A stretch of 44,514 nucleotides of DNA. Source: Acholeplasma sp. Lineage in GTDB: Bacteria; Bacillota_I; Bacilli_A; ML615J-28; CAG-698. A model generated the notes under the pieces. The model had not been told where the DNA came from, made no database searches, and worked only from the letters and a program-made list of their open reading frames with translations. Made by a program: the position numbers and the translations under genes. The stretch lies in contig DUOW01000036.1 in the NCBI GenBank assembly GCA_012838635.1, forward strand, positions 1-44,514, in the 5' to 3' direction. Shown piece after piece: positions 25,353 to 34,500 of the stretch (positions within the stretch are counted from its first letter, which is position 1; the number at the start of each line of letters is the position of its first letter).

Positions 25353-25357
25353 ATCAC

Positions 25358-27118
25358 CTACTTCACAATTTTAATTTTTAATTCATCTAATTGCTTTTGA
25401 CTTACTTCTCCTGGTGCTCCACTCATTAAGTCAGTAGCACTAGCAGTTTTTGGAAAAGCAATAACATCACGAAGTGATGCTGATTTAGTAAGAATCATTA
25501 CTAATCTATCTATTCCTAAAGCAATTCCTCCATGAGGAGGTGTTCCATATTTCAAAGCCTCAATAAAGAAACCAAACTTTTCCTCAATTTCTTTTTCAGT
25601 TAAGCCAATAGCTTGGAACATATCACTTTGAATTTTCTCATCAAAGATTCTAATTGAACCACTACCAAGTTCATAACCATTTAACACAACATCATAACAC
25701 ATTGAATAGCAGTTTTCTGGCTCAGTTAAAAGTTTATCTTCCCATTCTTTTTTAGGGCTTGTAAATGGGTGATGAGCTGCAACTAAGCGGTCTTCTTCTT
25801 CACTATATTCAAAAGAAGGCCAATCAGTAATCCATAAAAATGCGTATTCATCTTCATTAATTAACCCTAAATCTTTACCAAAGAAGTTTCTTAAATAAGA
25901 TAAAGATTGATTGACAATATTTTCTTTTCCAGAAACAATTAAAATTAAATCATTTTCTTCAATCTTTAATTCTTTTGTAAGTTTAGAAACATATTCATCA
26001 TTTAAATATTTTTTAATTGATCCGGTAAATTCACCATTTTGATACTTAAGCCACATTAAGCCAGGTGCTCTATAAGTTGATTTAATTTTATCAGCTAAAT
26101 TATCTAAATCTTTTCTTGAATATTTAGCAGCACCATTCTTAACATTAAGGGCTTTAATTATTCCTTTTTCTTCAATAGTTTTATTAAAGATCTCAAAATC
26201 AATTAATTTAGCAAGTTTAGTAATATTAAACAATCTTAAATCAAAACGTAAGTCTGGTTTATCAGTACCATATAAGTCCATTGAATCTTCAAATCTTAAA
26301 CGTTTAAAAGGGATTTCAATATCAACGCCAACTGAATCTTTCATCATTTTCTTAAGCATACGTTCAGTTGTAGCATAAATATCTTCTTCTCCTACAAAAC
26401 TCATCTCTACATCAATTTGGGTAAATTCCATTTGACGATCAGCTCTTGCATCTTCATCACGATAACACTTAGCAATTTGATAATAACGATCAAAACCAGC
26501 AATCATCAGTAACTGTTTATATGTTTGAGGAGATTGAGGTAAAGCATAAAATCTTCCTGGATTTACTCTTGATGGAACTAAATAGTCACGAGCACCTTCA
26601 GGAGTTGACTTACCAAATGTTGGGGTTTCAACTTCAATAAAACCTTCGCTATTATAAAATGAGCGAATAGAGTTGACGACTTTACTTCTTAAAAACATAT
26701 TTTCTTGCATTATTGGGCGTCTTAAATCTAAATAACGATACTTCATCCTTAAATCTTCTAAAGCATCAGTTTTATCAGCAATAATCATCGGTGTTTGTTT
26801 AGCTTTTGATAGAATTTTTAACTCTTCTACATCTATCTCAATATCTCCAGTAGGAAGATTACTATTTTTACTTTCACGTTCTACAACTGTTCCTATAACT
26901 TGAAGTACGTATTCATTACCTACTTCTTCCATTAAAGAATAGTTTTTGTTTTCAGGACGAGCAACAATTTGCACAATCCCTGATCTATCACGTAAGTCAA
27001 TAAAAATTAAACCACCTAAATTACGTTTTTTAGCACACCAACCGCATAAACTAACCTTTTTTCCTAAGTCTTCAATACGTAAAGTGCCATTCATTTGACT
27101 TCTTAATTGTGTTTTCAT
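25358..27118 (-). CDS. aspS: aspartyl-tRNA synthetase
   Basis: Class II synthetase charging tRNA-Asp. 586 residues of bacterial type: N-terminal OB-fold anticodon domain ([22 protein letters not shown]), motif 2 [22 protein letters not shown], the GAD insertion (about 280-420), and motif 3 [14 protein letters not shown]. The insertion is present and its length normal. The ATG overlaps the hisS stop by four bases. hisS-aspS is a conserved Firmicutes operon. Both are governed by the leader upstream of hisS. Confidence 0.97.
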   Translation of the reverse strand: MKTQLRSQMNGTLRIEDLGKKVSLCGWCAKKRNLGGLIFIDLRDRSGIVQIVARPENKNYSLMEEVGNEYVLQVIGTVVERESKNSNLPTGDIEIDVEELKILSKAKQTPMIIADKTDALEDLRMKYRYLDLRRPIMQENMFLRSKVVNSIRSFYNSEGFIEVETPTFGKSTPEGARDYLVPSRVNPGRFYALPQSPQTYKQLLMIAGFDRYYQIAKCYRDEDARADRQMEFTQIDVEMSFVGEEDIYATTERMLKKMMKDSVGVDIEIPFKRLRFEDSMDLYGTDKPDLRFDLRLFNITKLAKLIDFEIFNKTIEEKGIIKALNVKNGAAKYSRKDLDNLADKIKSTYRAPGLMWLKYQNGEFTGSIKKYLNDEYVSKLTKELKIEENDLILIVSGKENIVNQSLSYLRNFFGKDLGLINEDEYAFLWITDWPSFEYSEEEDRLVAAHHPFTSPKKEWEDKLLTEPENCYSMCYDVVLNGYELGSGSIRIFDEKIQSDMFQAIGLTEKEIEEKFGFFIEALKYGTPPHGGIALGIDRLVMILTKSASLRDVIAFPKTASATDLMSGAPGEVSQKQLDELKIKIVK

Positions 27119-28371
27119 AAATTTTCTCCTAAATATTTCTCTAAATCTTTAATTTTAATTGTCTCTTGTGTTCCAGTTTTTTGATTTTTAATTTGAACTT
27201 CTTTATTTTTCGCTTCTTCTTCACCATAAATCAAAACAAATTTCGCATTTAGCTTTTCTGAAAGTCTAAATTGTTGTTTCATCTTTATTGATGCATAATC
27301 AAGTTCAACTTTATATCCTACTTTTCTTAAATCATTAGCAATTTTCAAACTTTGTTTTTTTGTATTTTCATCTAAACTAATAATTACTAAATCTACTTTT
27401 TGTTCTAAGTCTTTAAATAAATTTAGCTCATTCATTAGCTCTATTAGCCTTTCAATTCCAAACGAATAGCCAATACCTGGAATATCAGGACCACCCATAT
27501 TTTTAACTAAATCAGAGTATTTCCCTCCCCCACAAATCGTTAAGTAATTATCACCAAGCATCGCTTCAAACTCAAAAACAACGTCAGTATAATAATCTAA
27601 ACCTCTAACTAAAGTATCATCAACTTCATATGGGACATTTAATAAATCTAAAGCACTTAAAACATTCTTAAAGTAGGTTTTTGCTTCTTCATTTAAATAA
27701 TCTTTGATTTTTGGTGCTTGCTTTAAAACTACACTTTCACTATCAACTTTACAATCTAAGATTCTTAAAGGATTAGAAACATATCTTTCATTGCAATCAG
27801 GGCAAAGTAAATCAAGTTTTGGTTTAAAATATTCTTTTAAAGCTATCGCATAATCTTTTCTTGATGAAAAATCACCAATTGTATTAATCTTTAAACGAAT
27901 ATTTTCAATACCTAAAGCTTTAAAAATAGCATAGGCAGAATAAATTACATCAACATCAAGTAAATAACTGCTTTTACCGAAAACCTCAACCCCAAATTGA
28001 ATAAACTGGCGATATCTTCCCTTTTGCGGTCTTTCGTATCTAAACATTGGACCAAAGTAATAATACTTCTTTAAGTCTAAATTAGCATATTCTTTACTTT
28101 CTAAAAAGAAACGTACAACACCAGCCGTACCTTCAGGACGTAAAGTAAGGCTACGCTTACCTCGATCGTTAAAAGTATACATTTCTTTTCTAACGATGTC
28201 GGATGTCTCACCAGATGATCTTGTAAATACTTCCGTATTCTCGATAATTGGTAAAACTACTTCTTCATAGCCAAAGTTTTCAATTGTATTTTTCACTTTT
28301 TCAGAAACAATTTGTAATTTTTTAGCTTCAACGCCGTAATAATCAATTGTTCCTTTCACTTTTTGATACAT
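27115..28371 (-). CDS. hisS: histidyl-tRNA synthetase
   Basis: Class II synthetase charging tRNA-His. 418 residues. Motif 1 region [19 protein letters not shown], motif 2 [14 protein letters not shown] and [19 protein letters not shown], the His-specific [14 protein letters not shown], motif 3 [15 protein letters not shown], and a C-terminal anticodon-binding domain. First gene of the hisS-aspS operon, with a perfect consensus promoter and a 125-base attenuator-like leader. Ribosome binding site GGGAGG before the ATG at 28371. Confidence 0.97.
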   Translation of the reverse strand: MYQKVKGTIDYYGVEAKKLQIVSEKVKNTIENFGYEEVVLPIIENTEVFTRSSGETSDIVRKEMYTFNDRGKRSLTLRPEGTAGVVRFFLESKEYANLDLKKYYYFGPMFRYERPQKGRYRQFIQFGVEVFGKSSYLLDVDVIYSAYAIFKALGIENIRLKINTIGDFSSRKDYAIALKEYFKPKLDLLCPDCNERYVSNPLRILDCKVDSESVVLKQAPKIKDYLNEEAKTYFKNVLSALDLLNVPYEVDDTLVRGLDYYTDVVFEFEAMLGDNYLTICGGGKYSDLVKNMGGPDIPGIGYSFGIERLIELMNELNLFKDLEQKVDLVIISLDENTKKQSLKIANDLRKVGYKVELDYASIKMKQQFRLSEKLNAKFVLIYGEEEAKNKEVQIKNQKTGTQETIKIKDLEKYLGENL

Positions 28372-28497
28372 GATTATCCTCCCAATATAAATAAAAAGTC
28401 CTTAATTATTAAGGACGATAAACTAAAGGTGCGACCAATAAAAGTGCACTTTATAACTAGAGAACGTTAATAGGCGCCCTTAGGTTTTATTCTCATA
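28372..28497 (-). promoter_or_regulatory. attenuator-type leader of hisS-aspS, class unassigned
   Basis: On the minus strand TAAGGGCG (28475-28482) can pair with CGTCCTTA (28410-28417) over eight positions with one G-U. The second segment is also the 5' arm of the terminator at 28391-28416, so the two folds exclude each other. Between them a stem AAAGTGC/GCAC-CTTT encloses a loop with TTGGT, and TAAC/GTTA can form a short hairpin. The leader lacks a recognisable T-box stem I and the TGGNACCGCG box, so no known class is assigned. Confidence 0.6.
28391..28416 (-). terminator. intrinsic terminator in the hisS leader
   Basis: On the minus strand GTCCTTAAT-A-ATTAAGGAC is followed by TTTTTAT, about 20 bases before the hisS ATG. 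Its position before the gene means it must be bypassed for hisS expression. Confidence 0.85.
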
Positions 28498-28503
28498 TAG
28501 TTA

Positions 28504-28532
28504 ATTATAAAACAAAATTAGAGATTTGTCAA
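28504..28532 (-). promoter_or_regulatory. consensus sigma-A promoter of hisS-aspS
   Basis: On the minus strand TTGACA (28527-28532), 17 bases, TATAAT (28504-28509). Both hexamers are perfect, the strongest promoter in the window, which fits a gene whose output is limited by attenuation. Confidence 0.93.
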
Positions 28533-28549
28533 TAAGATTAAGATTTACA

Positions 28550-29401
28550 TTAAAGCGATTTTTTCAAAATTGTTTTATCCTCTAAAAGCTCAACTTCACC
28601 TTTTTTATACAAGTTTCCTAAAGCTTTTTTAAAAGAACTTTTACTCATACCAAAAACTCTTTGAATAATCATTGGGGAAGTATTTGAAGCATAAGGCATT
28701 GTTCCACGATGACTTTTTAAATAATCTAAAATAATCTTGCTATCATGCTCTATATTTGATAATACTCCACCAGGTAACATTCCTAAGTAAGTTTGATCTT
28801 CTAGCTTTTCTGTAATTCTAAACTCAACTTTTTCACCTAATTTATACTCTTTACGTAAGTTTTCCCTCGCAATAAAGATTAAATTTAAATCTTCTGTAAG
28901 AAGGTTAATTCCTTTTTCCCCCGCAAAATATACTAATCCTAGATAATTAACACTAAAATCTAACTCTTGTGGCGTTTTTTCTAGAGCCATTAATTCATCT
29001 TTTCGTAAAATATTAAAATAAAGTTTATCTTTCTTTACTCTTAAAATTCCATAAAGATTACTTTCAACTTCTGGCCAGTAATCTAAATTATAAGGCAAGT
29101 TATCTTTTGATAATAAAATATCTTTACTAATGCCAATATTTACAAAACAGCCTAAACTATGGTTTACTGTAACAACTTTGCCTAAACCTGCTTGATCAAC
29201 AGTAACTTTAGGAATCACCATTGTTACTGCTTCTCTTCCTTTTTTATCTAAATACAAAAAACCTTTGATTAAATCTTTAGGTTTTAGTTTTGCGAAATTA
29301 GTTTCATTGCGATGCAAGAAATACTCTTTTCCATCTTTTATTAAAGTATAACCAATATCTGTTTCACGGTCTACTTTATAAGTTTCAATCTTTCCTAACA
29401 T
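28550..29401 (-). CDS. cvfB: CvfB/YitL-type S1-domain RNA-binding protein
   Basis: 283 residues. N-terminal S1-like OB repeats (LGKIETYKVDRETDIGYTL, DLIKGFLYLDKKGREAVTM, GLGKVVTVNHSLGCFVNIG) and a C-terminal winged helix (PMIIQRVFGMSKSSFKKALGNLYKKGEVEL). This is the architecture of the CvfB family (S. aureus conserved virulence factor B, B. subtilis YitL), which binds RNA and affects expression of virulence factors in staphylococci. Its role here is unknown. The start overlaps dinB by 17 bases, so the two are coupled. No terminator was seen between it and the hisS promoter. Confidence 0.88.
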   Translation of the reverse strand: MLGKIETYKVDRETDIGYTLIKDGKEYFLHRNETNFAKLKPKDLIKGFLYLDKKGREAVTMVIPKVTVDQAGLGKVVTVNHSLGCFVNIGISKDILLSKDNLPYNLDYWPEVESNLYGILRVKKDKLYFNILRKDELMALEKTPQELDFSVNYLGLVYFAGEKGINLLTEDLNLIFIARENLRKEYKLGEKVEFRITEKLEDQTYLGMLPGGVLSNIEHDSKIILDYLKSHRGTMPYASNTSPMIIQRVFGMSKSSFKKALGNLYKKGEVELLEDKTILKKSL

Positions 29402-30596
29402 TATCTTTCCTATAATATCCTTTCTTTATTATTCCTTTACCAAACTTCTCTTCTACATCTTTTACCAAGTTATCGATTTGTGTTTCACTTTCGATTTCTT
29501 CAAGATTATCTAAAAAGGAAATTTGTTTGATTTCTTTTTCGATTCTAGGGGCTAGTTTTGCAAGCCCAACTCCTAATAATCTAACGGCTTTTGTTTCATC
29601 ATAGTTTTCAATAAAAAGTTCCTCCACAATTTCATAGATTTCTCCTGTCTCAGTTACAGGAATTGAAACTGTTTTGTTTCTAGAAATGGAAGTAAAATTG
29701 CCGTATTTTATTTGTAAGCTTACAGTGTATGCTTGCATTTTTTCTTTTTCTAGCCTATCACTAACAGTATTTACTAATACTTTAAGCATTTGTTTTAGTT
29801 CTCTAACATCATAAACATCATACATAAAAGTATTAGAATTAGAAATTGACTGCACATCTTCATAGCGATTAGGGTCAACTTTGCTATCATCATTTCCCCA
29901 AGCCCAGTTATAAAGAGTTGAAGCAGAAACGTTACCTAAAACTGTTTTTAAACGATTATAATCAGGATATGTAGCAAGATCTTTAATCGTTTTAACGCCA
30001 ATACTATTTAGTTTAGCTTTTGTTTTTGGTCCAACGCCATACATCTTTCCAACATCCATTGGCCAAATTGTTTTTTCGATTTCCCTTTTTCTAAAGATAG
30101 TAATTCCTAAAGGCTTTTTATAATTTGATGCCATCTTTGCTAAAAACTTATTTGGGCCAATACCAATTGAACAAGGTAAATCAAACTTTTCATACAAAGT
30201 AGTTTGAATGTATTGAGCAAGCATTAAAGGATTTTCAACTTTTTTAACTGTTTCAGTAACATCTAAATAAGCCTCATCAATCGAACCTTGTTCTACTTGA
30301 TCAGTAATTAAATATAAAAACTTCATAAAAGTTTTAGAAATCTCGCTATAATATGCATGATCTGGCTCCACAACAACTATATAAGGATCAATTTTCATTG
30401 CCTCTTTAACTGACATTGTTGTCTTAATCCCTTTATCTCTTGCAATATAGTTTGGAGATAAAATTATTGCTCTTCTTTGCTCATCATTACGAGCAACAAC
30501 AACAGCTTTGTTTTTAAGCTCTGGTCTTCGCTTAATCTCGCAAGATGCAAAAAAAGCATTCATATCAATATGAAAAATTATTCGTCCTTTTTGCAT
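29385..30596 (-). CDS. dinB: DNA polymerase IV (Y-family)
   Basis: Translesion polymerase. 403 residues. Catalytic acidic motifs FHIDMNAFFASCEIKRRPEL (first metal Asp) and QGSIDEAYLDVT (second metal pair), SIGIGPNKFLAKMASNYKKP, a helix-hairpin-helix segment GVGPKTKAKLNSIGVKTIKDLA, and the little-finger domain to about residue 360. The C-terminus is short and lacks an obvious beta-clamp peptide such as QLxLF, though QISFLDNL at about 355 may serve. First gene of dinB-cvfB; ribosome binding site AAAGGA. Confidence 0.94.
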   Translation of the reverse strand: MQKGRIIFHIDMNAFFASCEIKRRPELKNKAVVVARNDEQRRAIILSPNYIARDKGIKTTMSVKEAMKIDPYIVVVEPDHAYYSEISKTFMKFLYLITDQVEQGSIDEAYLDVTETVKKVENPLMLAQYIQTTLYEKFDLPCSIGIGPNKFLAKMASNYKKPLGITIFRKREIEKTIWPMDVGKMYGVGPKTKAKLNSIGVKTIKDLATYPDYNRLKTVLGNVSASTLYNWAWGNDDSKVDPNRYEDVQSISNSNTFMYDVYDVRELKQMLKVLVNTVSDRLEKEKMQAYTVSLQIKYGNFTSISRNKTVSIPVTETGEIYEIVEELFIENYDETKAVRLLGVGLAKLAPRIEKEIKQISFLDNLEEIESETQIDNLVKDVEEKFGKGIIKKGYYRKDNVRKD

Positions 30597-30626
30597 ATTA
30601 TCATTCCTTTTTTTAAAATTTTATGA

Positions 30627-30632
30627 TATAAT
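30627..30632 (+). promoter_or_regulatory. extended -10 promoter of the small membrane protein gene
   Basis: TATGATATAAT (TATAAT at 30627-30632). Followed by AGAGGTG and the ATG at 30661. It overlaps the 5' flank of the divergent dinB. Confidence 0.65.
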
Positions 30633-30660
30633 ATATCCAAGAATAAAAGAGGTGAAAACT

Positions 30661-30852
30661 ATGGCAAAGAAAGAAAAAAAGGAAAAAGATCCAGTTGTAG
30701 TTACGAAAAAACGTAGAGATGATAGTATTGAAGTTGAAATCAAAAAATCACCTGCGAAAACTACACTTGGAAAAATAACAATTGTTTTAATAATTATTGG
30801 CACTATTGTTATTCCCGTTGTTGCTTTAATCTTTTTATTAAGTAAAACCTAG
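30661..30852 (+). CDS. small Lys-rich single-pass membrane protein
   Basis: 63 residues from the ATG at 30661; the ORF-track GTG start falls in the AGAGGTG ribosome binding site. The first 38 residues are highly charged (MAKKEKKEKDPVVVTKKRRD), followed by a single membrane helix (ITIVLIIIGTIVIPVVALIFLL) and a three-residue tail. That gives a cytoplasmic basic N-terminus anchored to the membrane. No family recognised. It has its own promoter, ribosome binding site and strong terminator, so it is a real gene despite its size. Confidence 0.75.
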   Translation: MAKKEKKEKDPVVVTKKRRDDSIEVEIKKSPAKTTLGKITIVLIIIGTIVIPVVALIFLLSKT

Positions 30853-30883
30853 AAGTTATTTATTATAAATAACTTCTTTTTTT
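30852..30883 (+). terminator. intrinsic terminator of the small membrane protein gene
   Basis: GAAGTTATTTA-TTA-TAAATAACTTC, an 11-bp perfect stem followed by seven T. It lies between this gene and the convergent recN, and its T-run reaches the recN stop codon. Confidence 0.9.
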
Positions 30884-32528
30884 ATTTCTTTAATAGTTCT
30901 AAGGCTAAGTTATAACTAGCATCAGTTACAACGCCATTAGAGATCATCTTGGCAATCTCTATGACACGCTCTTTGTTTTCTAAATGTTTTAATTTAGTAA
31001 CTGTTCTTCCATCAAGAACTTCTTTACTAATATATAAATGACTATCAGCTATTGCAGCAACTTGAGGAAGATGGGTAATTGATAAAACTTGACTAAAATT
31101 AGCAATTTGTTTTAACTTACTAGCAATTGCATATGCTGTTTTACCAGAAACACCACTATCAATCTCATCAAAAATCATCGTTTGATAGTTCATTTTTTCA
31201 TTAATCATTACTTTTAATGCAAGCATAAAACGTGATAACTCACCACCACTTGCAACTTTAGATAATGATTTTAAAGGCTCACCTTCGTTAAAACTTACTA
31301 AAAAGTCAACCTTATCAAAACCATTATCACTTAATTCATTAAGCTTAATAAACTCAATTTTAAATTTCGTCTTTACTAATTCTAAATCTTTCAAGTTAGC
31401 AGTAATTTCTTTTTCAAAAGTTACTGCTTTTTCTTTTCTTAAGTTGCTAATTGTTTCTGCTTCTTTATACGCATCACTATATGCTTTATCTAATTTAGCC
31501 TTAATTTCCTTTAAATCTAAGTCATAAGTATCAATTTTAGAAACCTTATCAGCTAATTCTCCTTCTAAATTAATTAATCCTTCTGTAGTAAGCTTATATT
31601 TGCGTTTTAGGGAAGAATAGACACTTAATCGTTCATTAATCTGCTCTAAAGCTTCAGGATCATATTCTAAAGAACGATTCATCTTCTTTAACTCATCATA
31701 ACTTGCCTCTAACTCATAATAACTTGACTTGATTTTCTCAATTAGTTCTTCTGCTTCTGGATTAAATTTACTTAACACAGAAAGACGTGAGAATGTAGAA
31801 GCAATATTATCTAAAGCCCCTCTTTCTTCAAGTAATTCTTTTACTTCCTCAAAAGCAGTTGAAATAACTTCATAATTTTTAAGATAGTTTTCTTGATTTT
31901 TTAAGTCTTCTTCTTCAGTCAAACTTAAATGAGCAGTTTTTAATTCTTTAAGTTGATACTTAATAAAATCTATTTGCTTTGTATTTTCTTCATTTTCTTT
32001 TACTAAGGCTTCATACTCTTTTTTGATTTGTTTATATTCATTTAAATAGATTTTATAATTATTTAACTTGGATTTAATTATATCATCTTCTAAAAAGCTT
32101 AAATAATTTTTAGGATGGGTTAAAGCTTGGCTATCAAATTGATTATGAATATCACCTATTAACTCTCCAAGTTCAGCTAAAATGTTTATCGAAACAATAT
32201 CGCTATTTACTTTCGCAACCGAACTAGAGTTTAAATAAAGATCACGAGAGATAATTAATGATTCTCCATCACCTAAATTAAGACTTTGTGCTTCTAAATA
32301 TTCAAGAATTTCAGGTGTTGCAGTAAAGATACCAGTAATTGTAGCTTTAGTTTCTTTATACCTAATAAATTCAACACTAGCTCTCTTACCAAACAAAAGA
32401 CCGATAGCATCAATTATTAAGCTTTTTCCTGCTCCAGTTTCACCTGATAAAACAGTCATCTTATCTTTAAACTCTATCTCAATATTTTCAATTATTGCAA
32501 AGTTTTTTACTATCAATCTTTGTAACAT
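30882..32528 (-). CDS. recN: DNA repair protein RecN
   Basis: SMC-like ATPase acting early in double-strand break repair. 548 residues. Walker A GETGAGKSLIIDAIGLL at the N-terminus, long coiled-coil arms (about 150-370), ABC signature VASGGELSRFMLALK and Walker B/D-loop MIFDEIDSGVSGKTA near the C-terminus. GDIHNQFDSQAL is also typical. Last gene of the nusB-xseA-xseB-dxs-recN operon; nine bases separate it from dxs, with AGGAGG upstream. Confidence 0.96.
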   Translation of the reverse strand: MLQRLIVKNFAIIENIEIEFKDKMTVLSGETGAGKSLIIDAIGLLFGKRASVEFIRYKETKATITGIFTATPEILEYLEAQSLNLGDGESLIISRDLYLNSSSVAKVNSDIVSINILAELGELIGDIHNQFDSQALTHPKNYLSFLEDDIIKSKLNNYKIYLNEYKQIKKEYEALVKENEENTKQIDFIKYQLKELKTAHLSLTEEEDLKNQENYLKNYEVISTAFEEVKELLEERGALDNIASTFSRLSVLSKFNPEAEELIEKIKSSYYELEASYDELKKMNRSLEYDPEALEQINERLSVYSSLKRKYKLTTEGLINLEGELADKVSKIDTYDLDLKEIKAKLDKAYSDAYKEAETISNLRKEKAVTFEKEITANLKDLELVKTKFKIEFIKLNELSDNGFDKVDFLVSFNEGEPLKSLSKVASGGELSRFMLALKVMINEKMNYQTMIFDEIDSGVSGKTAYAIASKLKQIANFSQVLSITHLPQVAAIADSHLYISKEVLDGRTVTKLKHLENKERVIEIAKMISNGVVTDASYNLALELLKK

Positions 32529-32537
32529 AGATCCTCC

Positions 32538-34316
32538 TTAAATTTTCTTGATAAATTCTTCTCTAGTCATTAAAGCATCATCTAATAGTTCTTTTTTGGT
32601 CCCAACATCTAAAAATTTATCAATGCCTGTTGTATGAATTTTAATCCCTAAATTCTCATTACTATTAAATAAATGTAAACTAGAGTTTAAGCCACCAACT
32701 TCGATTGCTTCTTCATAGACATAAAGATCTGTATCTTTTAAGTTTCTTAATAACTCATAATCTAAAGGTTTAATAAATAAAGCATTAATTAAACCTATTT
32801 TTTTCTTTTGTTTTAAGATTTTTTCCTTTAATAAGTTAACATTTTCTCCATAACTGATAACATTTTTCTTTTGTAAAGGAAGTTCTATTCTATATTTACC
32901 AAATTCTAGCTCTTCTTCTTCAATTTTATCTTTGACACTTCCTTTAGGAAAACGAAAAGCAACTGGACCTTTTAGATCATTAATTGCAATCTTTAATAAT
33001 GCTTTTGCCTCTGATAGATCTTTTGGCATCATAATTGTCATATTAGGTAGACTATTAAGTAAACTCAAATCAAAGATTCCTTGATGTGTTGAGCCATCAC
33101 TTGAAATTATCCCGGCATGATCTACAAGTAAAATCGCATGTAAATTAGGACGAGCAAGATCATGGTTAATCCCATCATAGGCACGTTGCAAGAATGTAGA
33201 ATAGATAGGAATTACTGGAATTAATCCTTCTTTTGCCATACTTGATGCCATAACGCTAGCATGAAGTTCTGCAATCCCAACATCAGTAATTCTATTAGGA
33301 TATTTTTCTTGAAACTCGCTAAAACCACCTGAATAGATCATTGCAGGGGCAATAATATGAATTTTATCATTCTTTATAGCTTCTTCTGTTACTAAATTAG
33401 CGATAGCCTTACTCCAAGAAAGTCCTTTATCATTTACTGATTTTCCTGATTCAATATTAAAAGGTGCAACACTATGCCATTTGCCAATTTGGTCTTGTTC
33501 AGCTGGTTTGTAACCTTTACCTTTTTGTGTTCTTACGTGAATTACAATTGACTCTTTGCTTTTTTTCGCAAGTTCTAAATATTTGAATAATTGTTTGAAA
33601 TTATGGCCATCAATTGGTCCATAATACTTAAAACCAAAGGCAGAAAAGACATTATCGCCATATGCTAAGGCTCTAAACATTCTTCTTAGACCTTGAGGAA
33701 TAATCTTTTTAAAAGAAATATACGATTTTTTTACCCTTAATTTACGAAAAGATTTACTTAAACGACCAACATTTTCCGAAATTGACATCTTATTGTCATT
33801 TAAAATAATAATCGCTTTTTGGTTTTTTAACCCTCCTAAATAGTTCAATGCTTCAAAAGCAAGTCCGTTTTGTAAAGAAGCATCACCTATAAGGGCAATT
33901 ACTTCCCCGATATCTTTTCCTAACTCTTTTGCTTTTAAAAACCCCGCTACAGCCGAAAGAGATGTAGATGAATGCCCTGCTTCAAATACATCATAGTTAC
34001 TTTCATCATAACTTAAAAAGCCACTAACTCCGTCTTTTTGTCTTAAGTTTTTAAAGTCTTTTGCGCGTCCTGTTAGAATTTTATGGGTATATGCTTGATG
34101 TCCAATATCAAATACTAAACGGTCGTAAGGTAAATTAAAAATATAGTGTAAAGCAATAACTAGCTCAACAGTACCTAGATTACTAGCTAGGTGTCCTCCT
34201 GTTTTACTAACAGTTTCAATAATGTATTCTCTTATTTTGAAAGCTAGTTCTTCTAATTCTTTAATTGAAAGATCTTTAATAAACTTTGGATCTTTAATTT
34301 CCAATAAAGAATTCAT
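32538..34316 (-). CDS. dxs: 1-deoxy-D-xylulose-5-phosphate synthase
   Basis: Thiamine-diphosphate enzyme condensing pyruvate and glyceraldehyde-3-phosphate, entry to the MEP isoprenoid pathway. 592 residues, slightly short of the usual 620. Seen: HLASNLGTVELVIALHYIF, DIGHQAYTHKILTGR, GHSSTSLSAVAG, the cofactor motif IGDASLQNG...LNDNKMSIS (GDA instead of the usual GDG), and the transketolase middle domain with DVGIAELHA and DHAGIISSDGSTHQGIFD. Two bases separate it from xseB; ispA, usually between them, is absent. Its product also feeds thiamine and pyridoxal synthesis. Confidence 0.95.
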   Translation of the reverse strand: MNSLLEIKDPKFIKDLSIKELEELAFKIREYIIETVSKTGGHLASNLGTVELVIALHYIFNLPYDRLVFDIGHQAYTHKILTGRAKDFKNLRQKDGVSGFLSYDESNYDVFEAGHSSTSLSAVAGFLKAKELGKDIGEVIALIGDASLQNGLAFEALNYLGGLKNQKAIIILNDNKMSISENVGRLSKSFRKLRVKKSYISFKKIIPQGLRRMFRALAYGDNVFSAFGFKYYGPIDGHNFKQLFKYLELAKKSKESIVIHVRTQKGKGYKPAEQDQIGKWHSVAPFNIESGKSVNDKGLSWSKAIANLVTEEAIKNDKIHIIAPAMIYSGGFSEFQEKYPNRITDVGIAELHASVMASSMAKEGLIPVIPIYSTFLQRAYDGINHDLARPNLHAILLVDHAGIISSDGSTHQGIFDLSLLNSLPNMTIMMPKDLSEAKALLKIAINDLKGPVAFRFPKGSVKDKIEEEELEFGKYRIELPLQKKNVISYGENVNLLKEKILKQKKKIGLINALFIKPLDYELLRNLKDTDLYVYEEAIEVGGLNSSLHLFNSNENLGIKIHTTGIDKFLDVGTKKELLDDALMTREEFIKKI

Positions 34317-34317
34317 T

Positions 34318-34500
34318 TTACTCTCCCATATTCTTTACAACAACTTCTTTTGCTTCTTCTAATTTTTCCTTACAAAGTTTGGAAAGTTCAATTCCACGTT
34401 GATATTTCTTTAAAGATTCTTCTAAACTTAAATCTCCTTTTTCTAATTCTAAAACGATTTGTTCTAATTCTTTTAATAATTCTTCAAATTTAACTGCCAT
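34318..34500 (-). CDS. xseB: exodeoxyribonuclease VII small subunit
   Basis: 60 residues, a little shorter than the usual 70-80. The family core is complete: [39 protein letters not shown] and [12 protein letters not shown]. Helical hairpin that assembles on the XseA coiled coil. Its ATG overlaps the xseA 3' end by 11 bases. Confidence 0.93.
   Translation of the reverse strand: MAVKFEELLKELEQIVLELEKGDLSLEESLKKYQRGIELSKLCKEKLEEAKEVVVKNMGE

Noticed and set aside
28372-28497. Calling the hisS leader a standard T-box riboswitch
   Set aside because: Neither stem I with its specifier region nor the TGGNACC box could be found; GGTCGCACC only partly resembles it. It is left as an unassigned attenuator.
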